Assembly (NCBI GenBank): GCA_032718475.1
Contig: JAUCBJ010007542.1
Location: 51,096-115,095, forward strand
Reading direction: 5' to 3'
DNA: 64,000 nucleotides
DNA from: Nemertoderma westbladi
Taxonomy: Eukaryota; Xenacoelomorpha; Nemertodermatida; Nemertodermatidae
Shown: positions 33,241-43,626 of the stretch, piece after piece
Position numbering within the stretch: the first letter of the stretch is position 1
Layout: every line of letters starts with the position of its first letter
The notes under the pieces: generated by a model
What the model saw: the letters and a program-made list of their open reading frames with translations, nothing else
Told to the model about the DNA's origin: nothing
Databases searched by the model: none
Made by a program: the position numbers and the translations under genes

Positions 33241-34722
33241 CTATCTCCTAGTAACGGGTTTTTCACTTACCTTGGTTTCAGGAGTCTTCTCTCTAGACTG
33301 TTTTATGAGCTGTAGTCTTACCTCTCCGTTTAAGAACGACATAAGGTCAGCCATGGTTGGATCCCTATGTTGTTGGTCCATCAAATAGAGAACCTTTTTG
33401 TCCCAGCGAGTACCTACTCCGCCCTTTGGCAAAGTTGATGCTACGGCTCCTACAACCATAGAACTCTGGTATTCATGAGACTTGCCCAACCAGTCTAACT
33501 GTCTACAGATCTCCTGAATCTCATCAGAAAACTCTATAATCCCGCTGCTAAGAAACTTTCTGGGCGCTACTAATTTCGCATACAGATAGTCCTATTATTT
33601 ATTTATTTATTTTATATATTTATTTTATTTATTTAGTCCTATTCTATTAATTAGTCCTATTACCACACCTGATGTTAAGTGTATCCCAAACTTGTCTCAA
33701 TCCATCCGGATGTCCAATAAACTTTAATGCCATTAACTTGGGAGGTCCTTCAAAGCACTCGATGAGGAATCGTAATTTCTCTCCGCTGGATAATACGGAG
33801 TTTTGTATGTTATCTTTGTAATATTCATTACAAGGTAACCATTTCAACTCATCTCCATTAAACTTGACGACCTCTCCCACCTTTACCGCTTGACGGGCTT
33901 CCGTTCTAGCCATCTGACGTGTGAAGCTTTCTTGAGCCATCGTACTAATTAATATCAAATTATCGGTATATAAATTTCTCAGATTATTATCAGATCGGAA
34001 TGGATATCATTATCAACAGGCTTATTAATACTCTTAATAGGGTTTACTATAGGAGTTTCTACTTCACTAGCAGTATAGATGCGTGTAGGCTCCACACCTT
34101 GCGCATAAAATACCTCAGACCTAATGGGCTGACACATTGTTACAGAGGGTGATGGTATACCCATTTGTATATTTACTAATTTATTGCGTTCGAGAGCGAT
34201 ATGTTGCTGTACTTCTTGCAGCTCTAATTTAATCTCTCTTACTGTTCCCTTTAACAAGTGAACAGTCCCTTCCAAGTTCCTTCCAAGGGATTTGCTAACA
34301 GGCCCAATTATTTCTGGCTCATCTACTATAGTAGGGAGTCTTTCTACTCTTATAACTGGGGCTGTTCACTCTCTATTCCTTAAGTCTACATTAGCTAATT
34401 CCCTTCTCACCGTAGGGGGTAAGTTAGACAACTTATGTCTTTGGGGCGCTCTTATACGTCCGTTTGAACGAGATTTATTACCATTACACTCAGAAACAGT
34501 AGTAGTACCTTCGGCCGAGGAAGTAAATCTGAGAGTAGATCGACTTAGAAGTTGCATTTGAATCACTGCCCTTTGTTTATTTAAGTAATCTTGTGTCGCC
34601 TGAATACTCTCTAACTCTAATTGGGCTCTTGCTTCATTTGCCCTCCTTTCAGCTTCCACTGTGGCAGCTTTAAGTGTGGCAGCTAGGAGACTATCTGACA
34701 TTGTTTGTTTTGTGTCAGACAT
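33241..34722 (-). pseudogene. BEL copy A gag
   Basis: Capsid region in several frames. 34366-34722 is a charged Ala/Glu-rich coiled-coil start (TLKAATVEAERRANEARAQ). 33647-33958 has the conserved capsid stretch MAQESFTRQMARTEARQA and WLPCNEYYKDNIQNSVLSSGEKLRFLIE. 33241-33489 continues it. An AT-only repeat of TTTA units (about 33595-33650) has expanded inside the capsid part. Compared with copy B, about 0.9-1.2 kb of N-terminal coding sequence is absent. Confidence 0.8.
33595..33650. repeat. TTTA-type microsatellite inside BEL gag
   Basis: An imperfect run of TTATTTATTTA units interrupts the gag sequence; the flanking TAGTCCTAT repeats on both sides, so replication slippage or a small duplication is likely. 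Copy B lacks it (near 43020). Confidence 0.85.
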
Positions 34723-34739
34723 AATTTATTTACAGTTGA

Positions 34740-36475
34740 ATGCCTATCATGATGATCACAGTTAAAGTAAATCTAGGGGAAATCAGTATCAACTGTCAGT
34801 CTCATAGTTACCAATATTGTTACTCAATGTAACGTGGTATATATCTAGTATTAGAATACCGGTATACACCTATAGTATATATAACAGTATTACTACTGAC
34901 TAGGATCAGCCACAGAATACCGGTATATAAGTTTAGCCTAAGTTATATAAATATATAATAAGCTTACTATAAACACCGATAATGTCAATAATTTAATAAT
35001 AACTGATTATCCAAATTTTTAGGAATTATTTCCCTTTACTTTATGACTGATATTAAGCAGTAGGTTCAACTGATATTAAGACCTAATTGATGTATAACAG
35101 GCCTATTAATTTATAAATCTGATTGAGTTGATTTATAAATATATATATATATATATACCCGTGATGGGTTTGTCAATATTTGAAATAAATGTTATTATTT
35201 CTGACTAAGAAGTCACTACACAGAGGCTGGATGCTCTCAGTGGAGTGCTACTTGTTAGACACTAAACACTGATAATTCTACTTAACTAAGTTACTTATCA
35301 CTACAAATTACTTACGTATCAGGTTGAGATTACACAATCTCTAAATACATACGTAAGTTACACGTACAATTTTTTAGGGTAATTTAACAAGAATTTTACG
35401 AACCAGACTAACAAGACTAACAGTTAGAATTTCTGGTTCTTAAGACTGACAGAAAATTACGGTATTTTGAAACCAATAAAGTAGTATTCAGTACGTTGTG
35501 TTGTCCAGATATTTAAATGCCACCGTCTGATGGCTTATAGTCTACACTATAAGCACTACGTACCCGGAGTGTCCTATACCTAGAGATTAATTATCGAAGC
35601 CAACTATAGCTAACGGACCTATTAACCACGTTATAACACAAATAAACTGCCTATGCACTAAATTAACTTTCAGGAAAGCACTGTACTCTAAACCCTAAAT
35701 TAGGTACTAACACTTATACAACATATAACTTGCAGTTAAATATACGTGAACAGCCAAAAGAACCATAGTATCTGCTGGAGTGACCGGAGCACTAAATCAC
35801 CAGTCTGTCCTATGCCAAGGAGTCCTGAAGTAGTACCGGGGTTAATTTAACTATAACAGTATGCATAATAAGCATAATTATTGTAAGGAATTAACTTGGG
35901 GACATGAAGGTTGCAAATTACTTGCATAAACTCTGAATATTACGCTACCCGTACAGACTATTCAAATAAAACACAGACCAAATGCTAGCAGACTACCTTC
36001 AAGCCTAAATAAACTACAGTATATGCAATCTCTGAAATGGTTAGTTAGTAAGCGTTCTAGACTACGTAGTACGACTTATTCCTTCGTGGAGGGTTTACCT
36101 TATAGCACTGGATGCCTCCACTCTCCTAACTAGCACTTTATCGGAGAGACACCCTACATACACTGTAATCGCCTCAGACCTAACAACAAACAGACAACAA
36201 TCCGGCCTACAAGTTATTTTTACAATCTGAGCAGGCTTACACGCCTTCTGCTCAATATTACACTTACCGATAAATAAAACTGACAGTAATGAGTAAACCA
36301 TACAAGGAGTAAGGGGTGATCAATCCCTAATCCCCGAGCAGCCCACAATATACAATATTTCACAATCAAATAATACTGGGTAAAGTACCGTTTCGAGTTA
36401 ACTAGGCCTACAATCTACCGTCCGACCGGTACGTTTCGGTTTTATGGCCTACTGAGCAATAAAAGAAACTTAATC
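34740..36475 (-). promoter_or_regulatory. BEL copy A 5' leader / LTR-derived region
   Basis: Non-coding, AT-rich sequence upstream of gag. From 34740 to about 35560 it is clearly homologous to 45690-46540 of copy B, for example CAGTATCAACTGTCAGTCT, TAACAGTA after TAGTATATA, ACTTATCACTACAAATTACTTA and GGCTTATAGTCTACACT. It has several TATA-like runs (35131-35157). The outer part (35560-36475) has no counterpart in copy B. It probably includes the 5' LTR, but without a second LTR the boundaries cannot be set. Confidence 0.6.
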
Positions 36476-36484
36476 TATTAATGT

Positions 36485-36555
36485 TCATGCTTTTAGACCT
36501 TTTAGCAGTTAACCTGCCAATTTAAATGTCCCTTTAAGGGGGGGGGGGGGGGGGG
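36485..36555. repeat. Second copy of 5.7-kb repeat followed by G18
   Basis: Matches 5709-5761 (CTTTTAGACCTTTTAGCAG, AACCTGCCAATTTAAATG, TCCCTTTA) and passes directly into a run of 18 G (36538-36555). The next 230 bases are AT-rich without features. Confidence 0.75.
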
Positions 36556-36790
36556 TACACCATTTTGGTCCAAAATATGTTGAAATTTTTTTTATGGTCT
36601 ATTATAATGCACCATTGAATGGTGTTTCAAAATCTGAAAACCGCTATTTAATAGCTCTTTTAGTTTTCAAGTTATGTAAATTTCCATTTAGGGAATCCTA
36701 TTAAAATTACTATTACTATGTATAATGAAAGGTCGATCGATTATCTCCAAATATTTTTTTCATGAAATTGTTAACTTCAAAATCGAGGCG

Positions 36791-37330
36791 AGGGCAGCGA
36801 GTCAGCGAGTCAGAACCAGGTCAATTCGGCAAATCATAACTGGGTCGAGGTGAAACGGAACCGGGTTGAGTCTGCAAATCGTAACAGGATTGAATCAGCA
36901 AAATGGAACCAGATTGAGCGAGCAAATCCGAGCCGGATTGAGTCAGCGAATCGGACCCTTGTCGAGTAGGTGAAATGGAACCGGGTTGGGTTGGCGAATT
37001 GGATCCAGGTGGAGTCAACGAATCCGAACCGGGGCGAGGTGAAATGGAACGAGGTTGAGTCAGCAAAGCGGAACCGGATTGAGTCATCGAATCCAAACTG
37101 GGTCGAGGTGAAATGGTTGAGTCGGTGAAGCTGGACCAAGTTGAGTCAGCGTAGCGGAATGAGGCTGAGTCGGCGTAGTGGACCTGGGTTGAGTCAACGA
37201 AGCGGGACAGAGTTGAGTTGGTGATAAAGAACGTGGTAGAGTCTAAACAAAGCTGGGTTGAATCGACGAAACGGAACCGTGTTGGATTGGTGACCACAGG
37301 ATGGGTTGAGTCAGTGACACAGAGCCTGAA
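36791..37330. repeat. 24-bp minisatellite, about 22 degenerate copies
   Basis: Tandem 24-bp units of the form GAACCGGGTTGAGTCAGC plus six variable bases, each about 70-90 percent alike by eye, with a few units shortened. Because 24 is a multiple of three and the units lack stops, the minus strand is open in more than one frame, giving 8-residue periods such as FADSTxxR. I see no start, signal peptide or conservation pattern that would make this a real protein. Confidence 0.85.
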
Positions 37331-37625
37331 CGAGGCGGGGTTCCATGGGGGGCAGCCGGGGGAACCGGAGCCCCGACGTCCCGTAAGGACAGGACCATGG
37401 GAAGTGTCCCACAACTGTACCCCAACATGGCAACCGCGTCACCCTGGGTGTAACCCTCCATGCTCCACAATGGATCCTCCGAACCCTGGAGATACAAAGT
37501 GGCGTGACCATTGTAGTCATTAAACAAATAACGAGAGCAGCGGTGCCAGTAAACCCGGGAATTCCACAACGCCACAGGACAACTCAAGGTGTTGAAAGCG
37601 TTGGATGCATCGACAAGAAGCGTAC
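37331..37625 (-). pseudogene. Reverse transcriptase fragment (unassigned LINE-like)
   Basis: On the minus strand this encodes an RT palm fragment: LVDASNAFNTL with the catalytic Asp, then CPVALWNSRVYW, and SMEGYTQGDAVAM followed by GTLPMV. The 'DAxNAFN...EGTTQGDxLAM' pair is characteristic of a LINE-like RT family found in several invertebrates. The YxDD part is missing. Its frame runs without a stop into the 24-bp minisatellite, making a chance fusion. It lies between the two BEL copies but is not BEL. Confidence 0.75.
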
Positions 37626-37858
37626 TTAAATAAAACGATCATAATAATATAAAATTACATAATAAAACGTACATAAAGACAAAATATACAGATAACATAA
37701 ATGGTCCTATGCCCGCTCCCCTAACTAAGAGTCAGTTAGTCTCTAGATGTTCATTTAATCTGGGAGGTGGTCGTTGGGAGAATTTCCTGTTTACCGTAAT
37801 TTTCAGACAACTGGCTTTCTCGTTCTAGTAGACATAGGTGACCAAAGGGATGGTTCAG

Positions 37859-38850
37859 TTATTGTGTCTCGAAGACGATTCCTTTCTTCTTATGGTTTTG
37901 TCTCATTACAATGAGTTCTACCGATTGCACTAAACCGTCATCGGATATATGGGTCTCGATGATACGACCTATCTGCCTCCTCTTGCGGGGTAGATCCGAA
38001 TCAACTATTAAAACCATGTCTCCAGAACAGACATTTTCCTGCTGCACAAACCACTTAGTTCTGAGCTGCAGTGTTGGGAGATAATATTTCTCGAAATGGT
38101 CAGCGAAACAGCAGGACAACAACTGCATGAGCTGCCAAGTTCGTTTATAATACTCGTCTCTGTCGTTTATGTCCGAAGTTGGAAGCATGGCCACCAGTTT
38201 CTTCAGTAGAAAGAGCACGGGTGTTAACGCTTCTAGGGAATCGGGACTGGAAGAGACTGGTATGAGCGGTCTCTCGTTCAGGTAGGCGGCAATTTCCTCC
38301 ATTAGAGTTCATAGGAGTTCGTCAGTGAGATACGCGCGGCACGGCACTACAAAGTGGAATGCGATCTTGACACTGCGTATAAGTCTCTCCCAACTTCCTC
38401 CCCACCATTGAGCATCAGCGGCGTTGAAAGTCCAGCTGGGCGCGCTCACTCTCAGCTGATCATCTACCTGTCGCTGGTTCCAGTTGTTGACGTAAGCCTT
38501 TATCTCGTTATTGGCCCCGTATAAAGTTGGTACCTTTTTCTGATCGCATGGTGTTGCTAGTCTCAAAGCGAGCGATTTGTCAGTGTAGACTGAGTATGAA
38601 ACTATTAGTAGATAAATCGTTCACCATGTCCAGATGAATCGCTCTACAATTCATACGAACAAATATAACGCACCATCGCTTGACTATAGTTCGAGCGTGA
38701 TACACTTCAATAGGGCCAAATAAATCCACACCAGTGTTAGTAAAGGGATGTTCATAACAGCTTACTCTTTCCCTACGTAATTCTGCCTCTCGCTGGCTTA
38801 AAGGCCTACTAAATGCTTTCCTACAGGGTATACAGTTCCTAAGAACTATT
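37859..38850 (-). pseudogene. BEL copy B integrase core and C-terminus
   Basis: 38580-38858 has NCIPCRKAFSRPL (end of the zinc finger), then NTGVDLFGPIEVYHARTIV with the first catalytic Asp. 38309-38566 has the rest of the core, with AQWWGGSWERLIRSVK including the Glu; the SD region is blurred near 38540. 37859-38302 is the C-terminal tail (LNERPLIPVSSSPDSLEALTP, DMVLIVDSDLPRKRR). Frames change twice. It helps define the uninterrupted arrangement that copy A lost to the 3-kb insert. Confidence 0.82.
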
Positions 38851-38852
38851 AT

Positions 38853-38900
38853 TTTCATAAGCCGCGTAGAGCGCTAAAGCGCTCTATGCGGCTTATGAAA
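38853..38900. repeat. Near-perfect palindrome in BEL copy B integrase
   Basis: CATAAGCCGCGTAGAGCGCT at 38856-38875 faces AGCGCTCTATGCGGCTTATG at 38878-38897 (19 of 20 paired, two-base loop), extending three more bases outward. Copy A has only one arm here (GAGCTCTATGGGGCTTATGG near 29224). The second arm looks newly made by template switching during repair or reverse transcription. Confidence 0.85.
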
Positions 38901-39480
38901 GTAAAGGCACGTTCTAACTTCGCTAAGAACTCGTTCCCTACTGGCATGATAAAGATTACTATAGACATCTACAATCATCTTGATTTGTATTTCAAGATTT
39001 ATAATGATGATGGGAAACTTAGTGTCAAAGGAAAGTGGTGCGTTAGTTAATCTCCTCCAACACGTATGAGTTTATCAAACATCATGCTGGACAAAGAATC
39101 CTTTAAGCACATCTGCGGATTTTTCATCAACAGGAAATACTTCTCAGGATCCTCAAGGCACTGTAGAAGCCTCAGCAGTTGCTTGTTTGTATCATCATGC
39201 TCCTGATGAGTGATCTTGTCAGCTAAAAACTTAGTAGGTAGCCGATAAGTGGGAAGCTCTTTGATGGCATTGAACATTTTGACTTATCCGGGGATGGCAT
39301 TGGGAATTTCTTTAGTCTTGGAATAGTGATGGTGGGAAAGCCGTTTCAAATAAGTTATCGCTTTACAAAGTCTATTCCAAGAACTGTAGTGGGCCATCAC
39401 TCTCTTCACTATGTGTGAGAGTCCTTTAGAGACATCGGGTATACCAGTCTTCCAATGTCGGCTCAGAATATATACCACTG
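38901..39480 (-). pseudogene. BEL copy B integrase N-terminal region
   Basis: Pieces at 39047-39277 (LLRLLQCLEDPEKYF and DKLIRVGGD, the IRVGG lead-in) and 39284-39478 (WKTGIPDVSKGLSHIVKRVMAHYSSWNRLCKA) correspond to 29319-29896 of copy A. Several frame changes. The His residues of the finger lie in the broken stretch near 38930-38990. Confidence 0.7.
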
Positions 39481-40199
39481 TCCTGTTTGTGGTGTGGCAT
39501 TATTGTCGTCATTGGCAGTGTGTAGAACTGATAGATCGAGCGTTGGTTTAAACAGTTTGGATTTACTCGTCTGAGTCTTTGGTTTAACAGTCTCCACTCC
39601 TTTGGCTTGTCTGATCTCCTCAGTGGTGAGATGGGGGGGCCATTCCCCCTCTTCTTTACTCATTAAGTCAGCACCACCTAGCTGGCGTCTCAGTTAGTTC
39701 TTGAGTGTAGCTCCTCTGGAGGCGATATCGGCTGGATTAATAGTCCCAGGGCAATGTCTCCATTGGTCCACCTTTGTACGACTGAGTATAATATCTACGC
39801 GGTTAGTTACAAAGACACCAAACTGACAGACTTTGTTGTTCAAATATTCTAGAACGAGTAATGCACCCGTCCAATAAACAGTTTTCTCCAACGGGTATTC
39901 TATCTGTTTGGTGATATTCCTACCAATGGTGGTAGCGTATAGCGTTGCCTGTAATTCCACTCAAGGGACCACCAGCTAGTTGTTTATTAGAGCCTTTGGA
40001 AGGTGGCTAAGGAAACCTTAATTCCGTCCAGTGTTTTGACTCTCAAATAGGCTACTATACCTATTCCAATATCGCTGGCGTCTCCAAAGACAAAGAGTTG
40101 ATAGGAATAGGTGGGGAGAACATGACCGAAGTATGAGTGAGAAATCTTAAAGTCCTCGATAGATGGTAAAGAGTTTTCCCACTTCATCCATTTCTTCAA
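39481..40199 (-). pseudogene. BEL copy B RNase H
   Basis: 39987-40199 has LFVFGDASDIGIGIVAYL with the first Asp; 39694-39960 has MELQATLYATTIG, VYWTGALLVLEYL and DQWRHCPGTINPADIASRGA. The Asp of the VYWTDA motif is Gly here, a catalytic loss not shared with copy A. 39463-39663 is the following linker (WPPHLTTEEIRQAKG). Three frames are needed to read it. Confidence 0.8.
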
Positions 40200-40223
40200 T
40201 AGTTCACCCTTTAGTGGGTCATC

Positions 40224-41340
40224 CTAAGAATGGTTTTCGAGCCACATCTGTTGGACTAGACTCCGAGCAACCAGGATTACTGGACTAATGAATTCAAACG
40301 GATCGAAATACATGCTCAGAATACACAAGCAGATCCTTTTAGTTCGGACAGGATCCTTGCGTTGTTTTAATTGGAAGAACAAAATATCCCTCTCTGTATC
40401 CCACTTTAGTCCGAGGGTTTTGATTTCTGGGAGGTCATCTTTAATGAGGTTGAGATCTTTAGCACCTCGTTCTTTCTCTGGGATCACCTCCAGAAACTCA
40501 CGGGAGTTGCTGGTGAATTTAGTTAACCAGAATCCACCACGTTGAAGACACTCTACCGTTCCCTTGGCAACCTCTATAACTTCTTCCACCGTAGGTAGTG
40601 ACTTGAGGTTGTCGTCCATTTAGATGTCACATTTGATGTTATCGATGAACGCTTTGGGGAAGGCATCTCGATTTTCATCTGCAGTAGTACGCACTACTGA
40701 GCAGGCATTGGATGGACTAGAGATAATTCCTAAGGCGTGGATAGTCATCCAGTACTCTACTGGTTCTTTGTCAAAGTCACCATCAGGCCACCATAAGAAC
40801 CATAAGCTATCTCGTTCCCGTTGCAACGCTTTCACCTGAAGAAACATGCCTTCTATATCAGAGGCAAAGGCGATAGAATACTGCTGGAGTCGCAGTAGTA
40901 TTCCCAACAGTGATTGAAGTAGGTTCGGTCCCGGCAATAGCTCACAATTAAGGGATTGTCCCTTATACAGCGCAGAGCCATCAAACACCATCCGGACTTC
41001 ATTGGGCTTTCTGGGTTTGCGAATGTAGTGGTGTGTTAGATAGTACATTCTCTCCATCACAGGTGTATCGGGGGGGGGGGGGGGGGGGGGGACTCGCTCC
41101 GCGTATACCTTGTCGATGAACATTTTCAACTGGGTCTTGTACATCTCTTTGGCTTTGTCATTCCTTGATAAGCGTTGATGTAGCTGTTCGATTATCTTGA
41201 TGGCCAACAGTCTATTGTTTACGAAGCTGGGTTCTCTCTTATGGAAAGGTAAACCAATCTTGTAATGACCCTCCTCCTTTAGATAATGAGTAGTCATCAC
41301 TTGGATCTGTTTAGCTCTCTCCTCCTCCACTGATAGGGTT
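40224..41340 (-). pseudogene. BEL copy B reverse transcriptase
   Basis: 40620-41330 is a 236-codon piece with YLTHHYIRKPRKPNEVRMVFDGSA, FASDIEGMFLQVK (first catalytic Asp) and SPSNACSVVRTTADENR. It ends with TAA at 40620-40622 exactly at the Tyr position of the YxDD motif; the same frame resumes at once with MDDNLKSL (40224-40619). A run of 22 G at 41070-41091 adds a poly-Pro stretch just upstream of the RT core. Upstream RT linker sequence (41341-41650) is mostly deleted compared with copy A. Confidence 0.84.
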
Positions 41341-41656
41341 CAATAACATTCCCTTCATCATAAAGTCTTTGTATATCATCATTATCTGAGGAGCATGGAT
41401 TTTCCTCAGCTGTCAGAGTCTTATCCATCACGGCCTCTATGCTGTTACACACTTGAGGGACATGTTTGTCCTCTCCTCTTCCTCGGAGGGTGCGTCCCGA
41501 GGGTCCCGTGATGTACTAACCTACTCTGGTTCTTCCCGCGTATGTTTGTAAGGATCGCGGTAGCACAGGTCGTTTTTCTATAGTCTCGAGCGCTTCGTGC
41601 GTATTTTGGCAGATTAGCATCTGAACTCCTTGATAATCGGGTTTGAATCTGGGAAC

Positions 41657-42480
41657 TCAGTGTTTCTGGGCGAAGGAGTCTTTGTCCCAGTCATAAGGTT
41701 CTACATGACTAGCGGCAAAGTTCTTAATAGCTACCATCTTAATGGACCTTATGCTGTTCTTACCAGATTGATCCTGGGGAGTGGATAGTGATCCCATATA
41801 ATAGTCCGTAGATACGGTTGATTTCCATACCTTGATGATTCCTGAGAGATTTAATTTAGTTCTTAATCTCTCTTGTCCTTCCTTTATGTCTTCGGCCAAG
41901 TCCTTGTCTATAAAGGTGCCTGTACTACCTGAATCAAAGAGTGTGTTAATGATTAAACTCTTACCTTGTCCATGTATTCTGAGCTGTACCACTGGGAATT
42001 CTCGTATGCCTCATGATGGTTGTGAGACCTTCCATGAGAACTGTTTATCTGGGAGGGATAAATGGCCTTCCTCTCCACCGGTAGTCACTCATGGGTAAGG
42101 GCATGGTACACTGTTGTATTAATCAGATAACAGGATTCGTTTTCATCGGTAACTCATCTGTGTAAAATCCTTCCATCTCCGAACTCTGGTATGTATCAAT
42201 CGCATCTCCAAATTGGACATGTAACTCAGGCTCACTCACCTTGTCAAACTCACTATGTAATAAATAATATGTGATGTTTGGCTCTGCACTTAGTGCACCT
42301 GGCATCTGAATAGCAATTTTTCCTCTGATTTCCCCTCATCAGACAGTTGTAACATAACCTCTTATCCCAAGTTACACTATGTCTATCTTTGAGGTCCTTC
42401 TTTAGGAATTCCTCACACTGAGGTGATGGGGTCCTTCACATGACACAGACGTAGGTTTAAGATTAGTTACCTTAGGTTGT
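41657..42480 (-). pseudogene. BEL copy B protease and zinc knuckles
   Basis: 41657-41992 has LFDSGSTGTFIDKDLAED, the DSG protease centre, and runs on through the segment where copy A has a stop. 42123-42305 is the linker before protease. The knuckle region (42306-42480) has frame changes and has lost several Cys positions that copy A keeps. Confidence 0.78.
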
Positions 42481-42563
42481 ACGGTGTTCTGCACTCGAGT
42501 TCTTTCTTCGTGTTTCTTACCACGAGTCCTTTTAGGTGACGTCGGAGGAGTCTTATGCTGTTC

Positions 42564-43470
42564 TCATTTTCCATCATTCTGCCTATATTTGGGTTTTCCC
42601 ACATCCTGTGTAATAGACGTTGGCAGTATCTGGTCCATCACTGTCATCATTGTAGGAGGTTTGACTCTCATACTCGTTACCTTTCTCCTAACTACTGGTT
42701 TCTCACTTACCTTGGTTTCAAGAGTTTTCTCTCTAGACTGTTTAATCAGATGTAATCTTACCTCTCCAGTCCGAAAAGACATAAGGTCCGCCATTGTAGG
42801 ATCTCTCTTATGTTGATAGTACCTTTTTGTCCCAACGAGTACCTACTCCGCCCTTAGGTAAAGATGCCGCTACAGCTCTAACCACCATAGAACTCTGGTA
42901 CTCTTAAGATTTACCTAACCATTCCAACTGTCTACAGATCTCCCGGATCTCATCGGAAAACTCTATAATTTCATTGCTAGGGAATTTTCTGGGTGCCACT
43001 AATTTTGCATACAAGTATCTAGCTATGTTAGTCCTATAACCATACCTGATATTTAGTGTATCCCATACTTGTCTTAGTCCGTCAGGATGTCCAATGAACT
43101 TTAACGCCATCAATTTGGGAGGGTCTTCCAAACACTTGATGAGGAATCTTAACTTCTCTCCATTTGATAGGACAGAGTTTTGTATATTGTCCTTATAATA
43201 TTCATTAAAAGGCAACCACTTCAACTCATCTCTGTTAAACTTGACGACTTCTCCCACCTTCATGGCTTGACGGGCCTCGGTTCTCACCATTTGACACGTA
43301 AAGCTCTCCTGAGCCATCGTATTGTTTAATATCGAATTATCCGAATATATGTTTCTCAGATTATTATCAGGCACATATGCAACATCATTACAAGTTGGTC
43401 TATTAATATTATTAATATTATTGGTATGATTTGCTATAGGAGTTTCCACTTCACTAGTTTCTACTTCCAC
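42564..43470 (-). pseudogene. BEL copy B gag capsid core
   Basis: 42904-43470 is open for 188 codons: MAQESFTCQMVRTEARQAM, WLPFNEYYKDNIQNSVLS and LNIRYGYRTNIARYLYAKL, the best preserved capsid core of the two copies. 42564-42794 holds the following linker. It corresponds to 33241-33958 of copy A without the TTTA expansion. Confidence 0.8.
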
Positions 43471-43626
43471 TTCCGCTTCATGCGTATAGGCTCTACACCT
43501 TGCACATGTGATTCAGACCTAAGTGGTTGAAATGCAGTTACAGGAGGTGGTGGTATACCCTTTCTTATGTTTACTAATTTATCGCTTTCAAGAGTGATTT
43601 GTTGCTGTACTTCTTGCAACTCAAGT

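Larger units (their letters stand above)
25098..36475 (-). mobile_element. BEL/Pao LTR retrotransposon, copy A (degenerate)
   Basis: Read on the minus strand: leader (36475-34740), gag, zinc knuckles and protease, RT, RNase H, integrase. Coding order and motifs are those of BEL/Pao. Many stops and frame changes break it into more than ten pieces, and a 3-kb foreign segment lies in the integrase. The leader is homologous to 45690-46540 of copy B. No flanking LTR pair was found; downstream of the integrase is unrelated sequence and a Gypsy element. Copy A is a dead relic. Confidence 0.85.

Noticed and set aside
36791-37330. Possible CRISPR-like array
   Set aside because: 24-bp units are directly adjacent with no spacers and are degenerate; it is a minisatellite in animal DNA.
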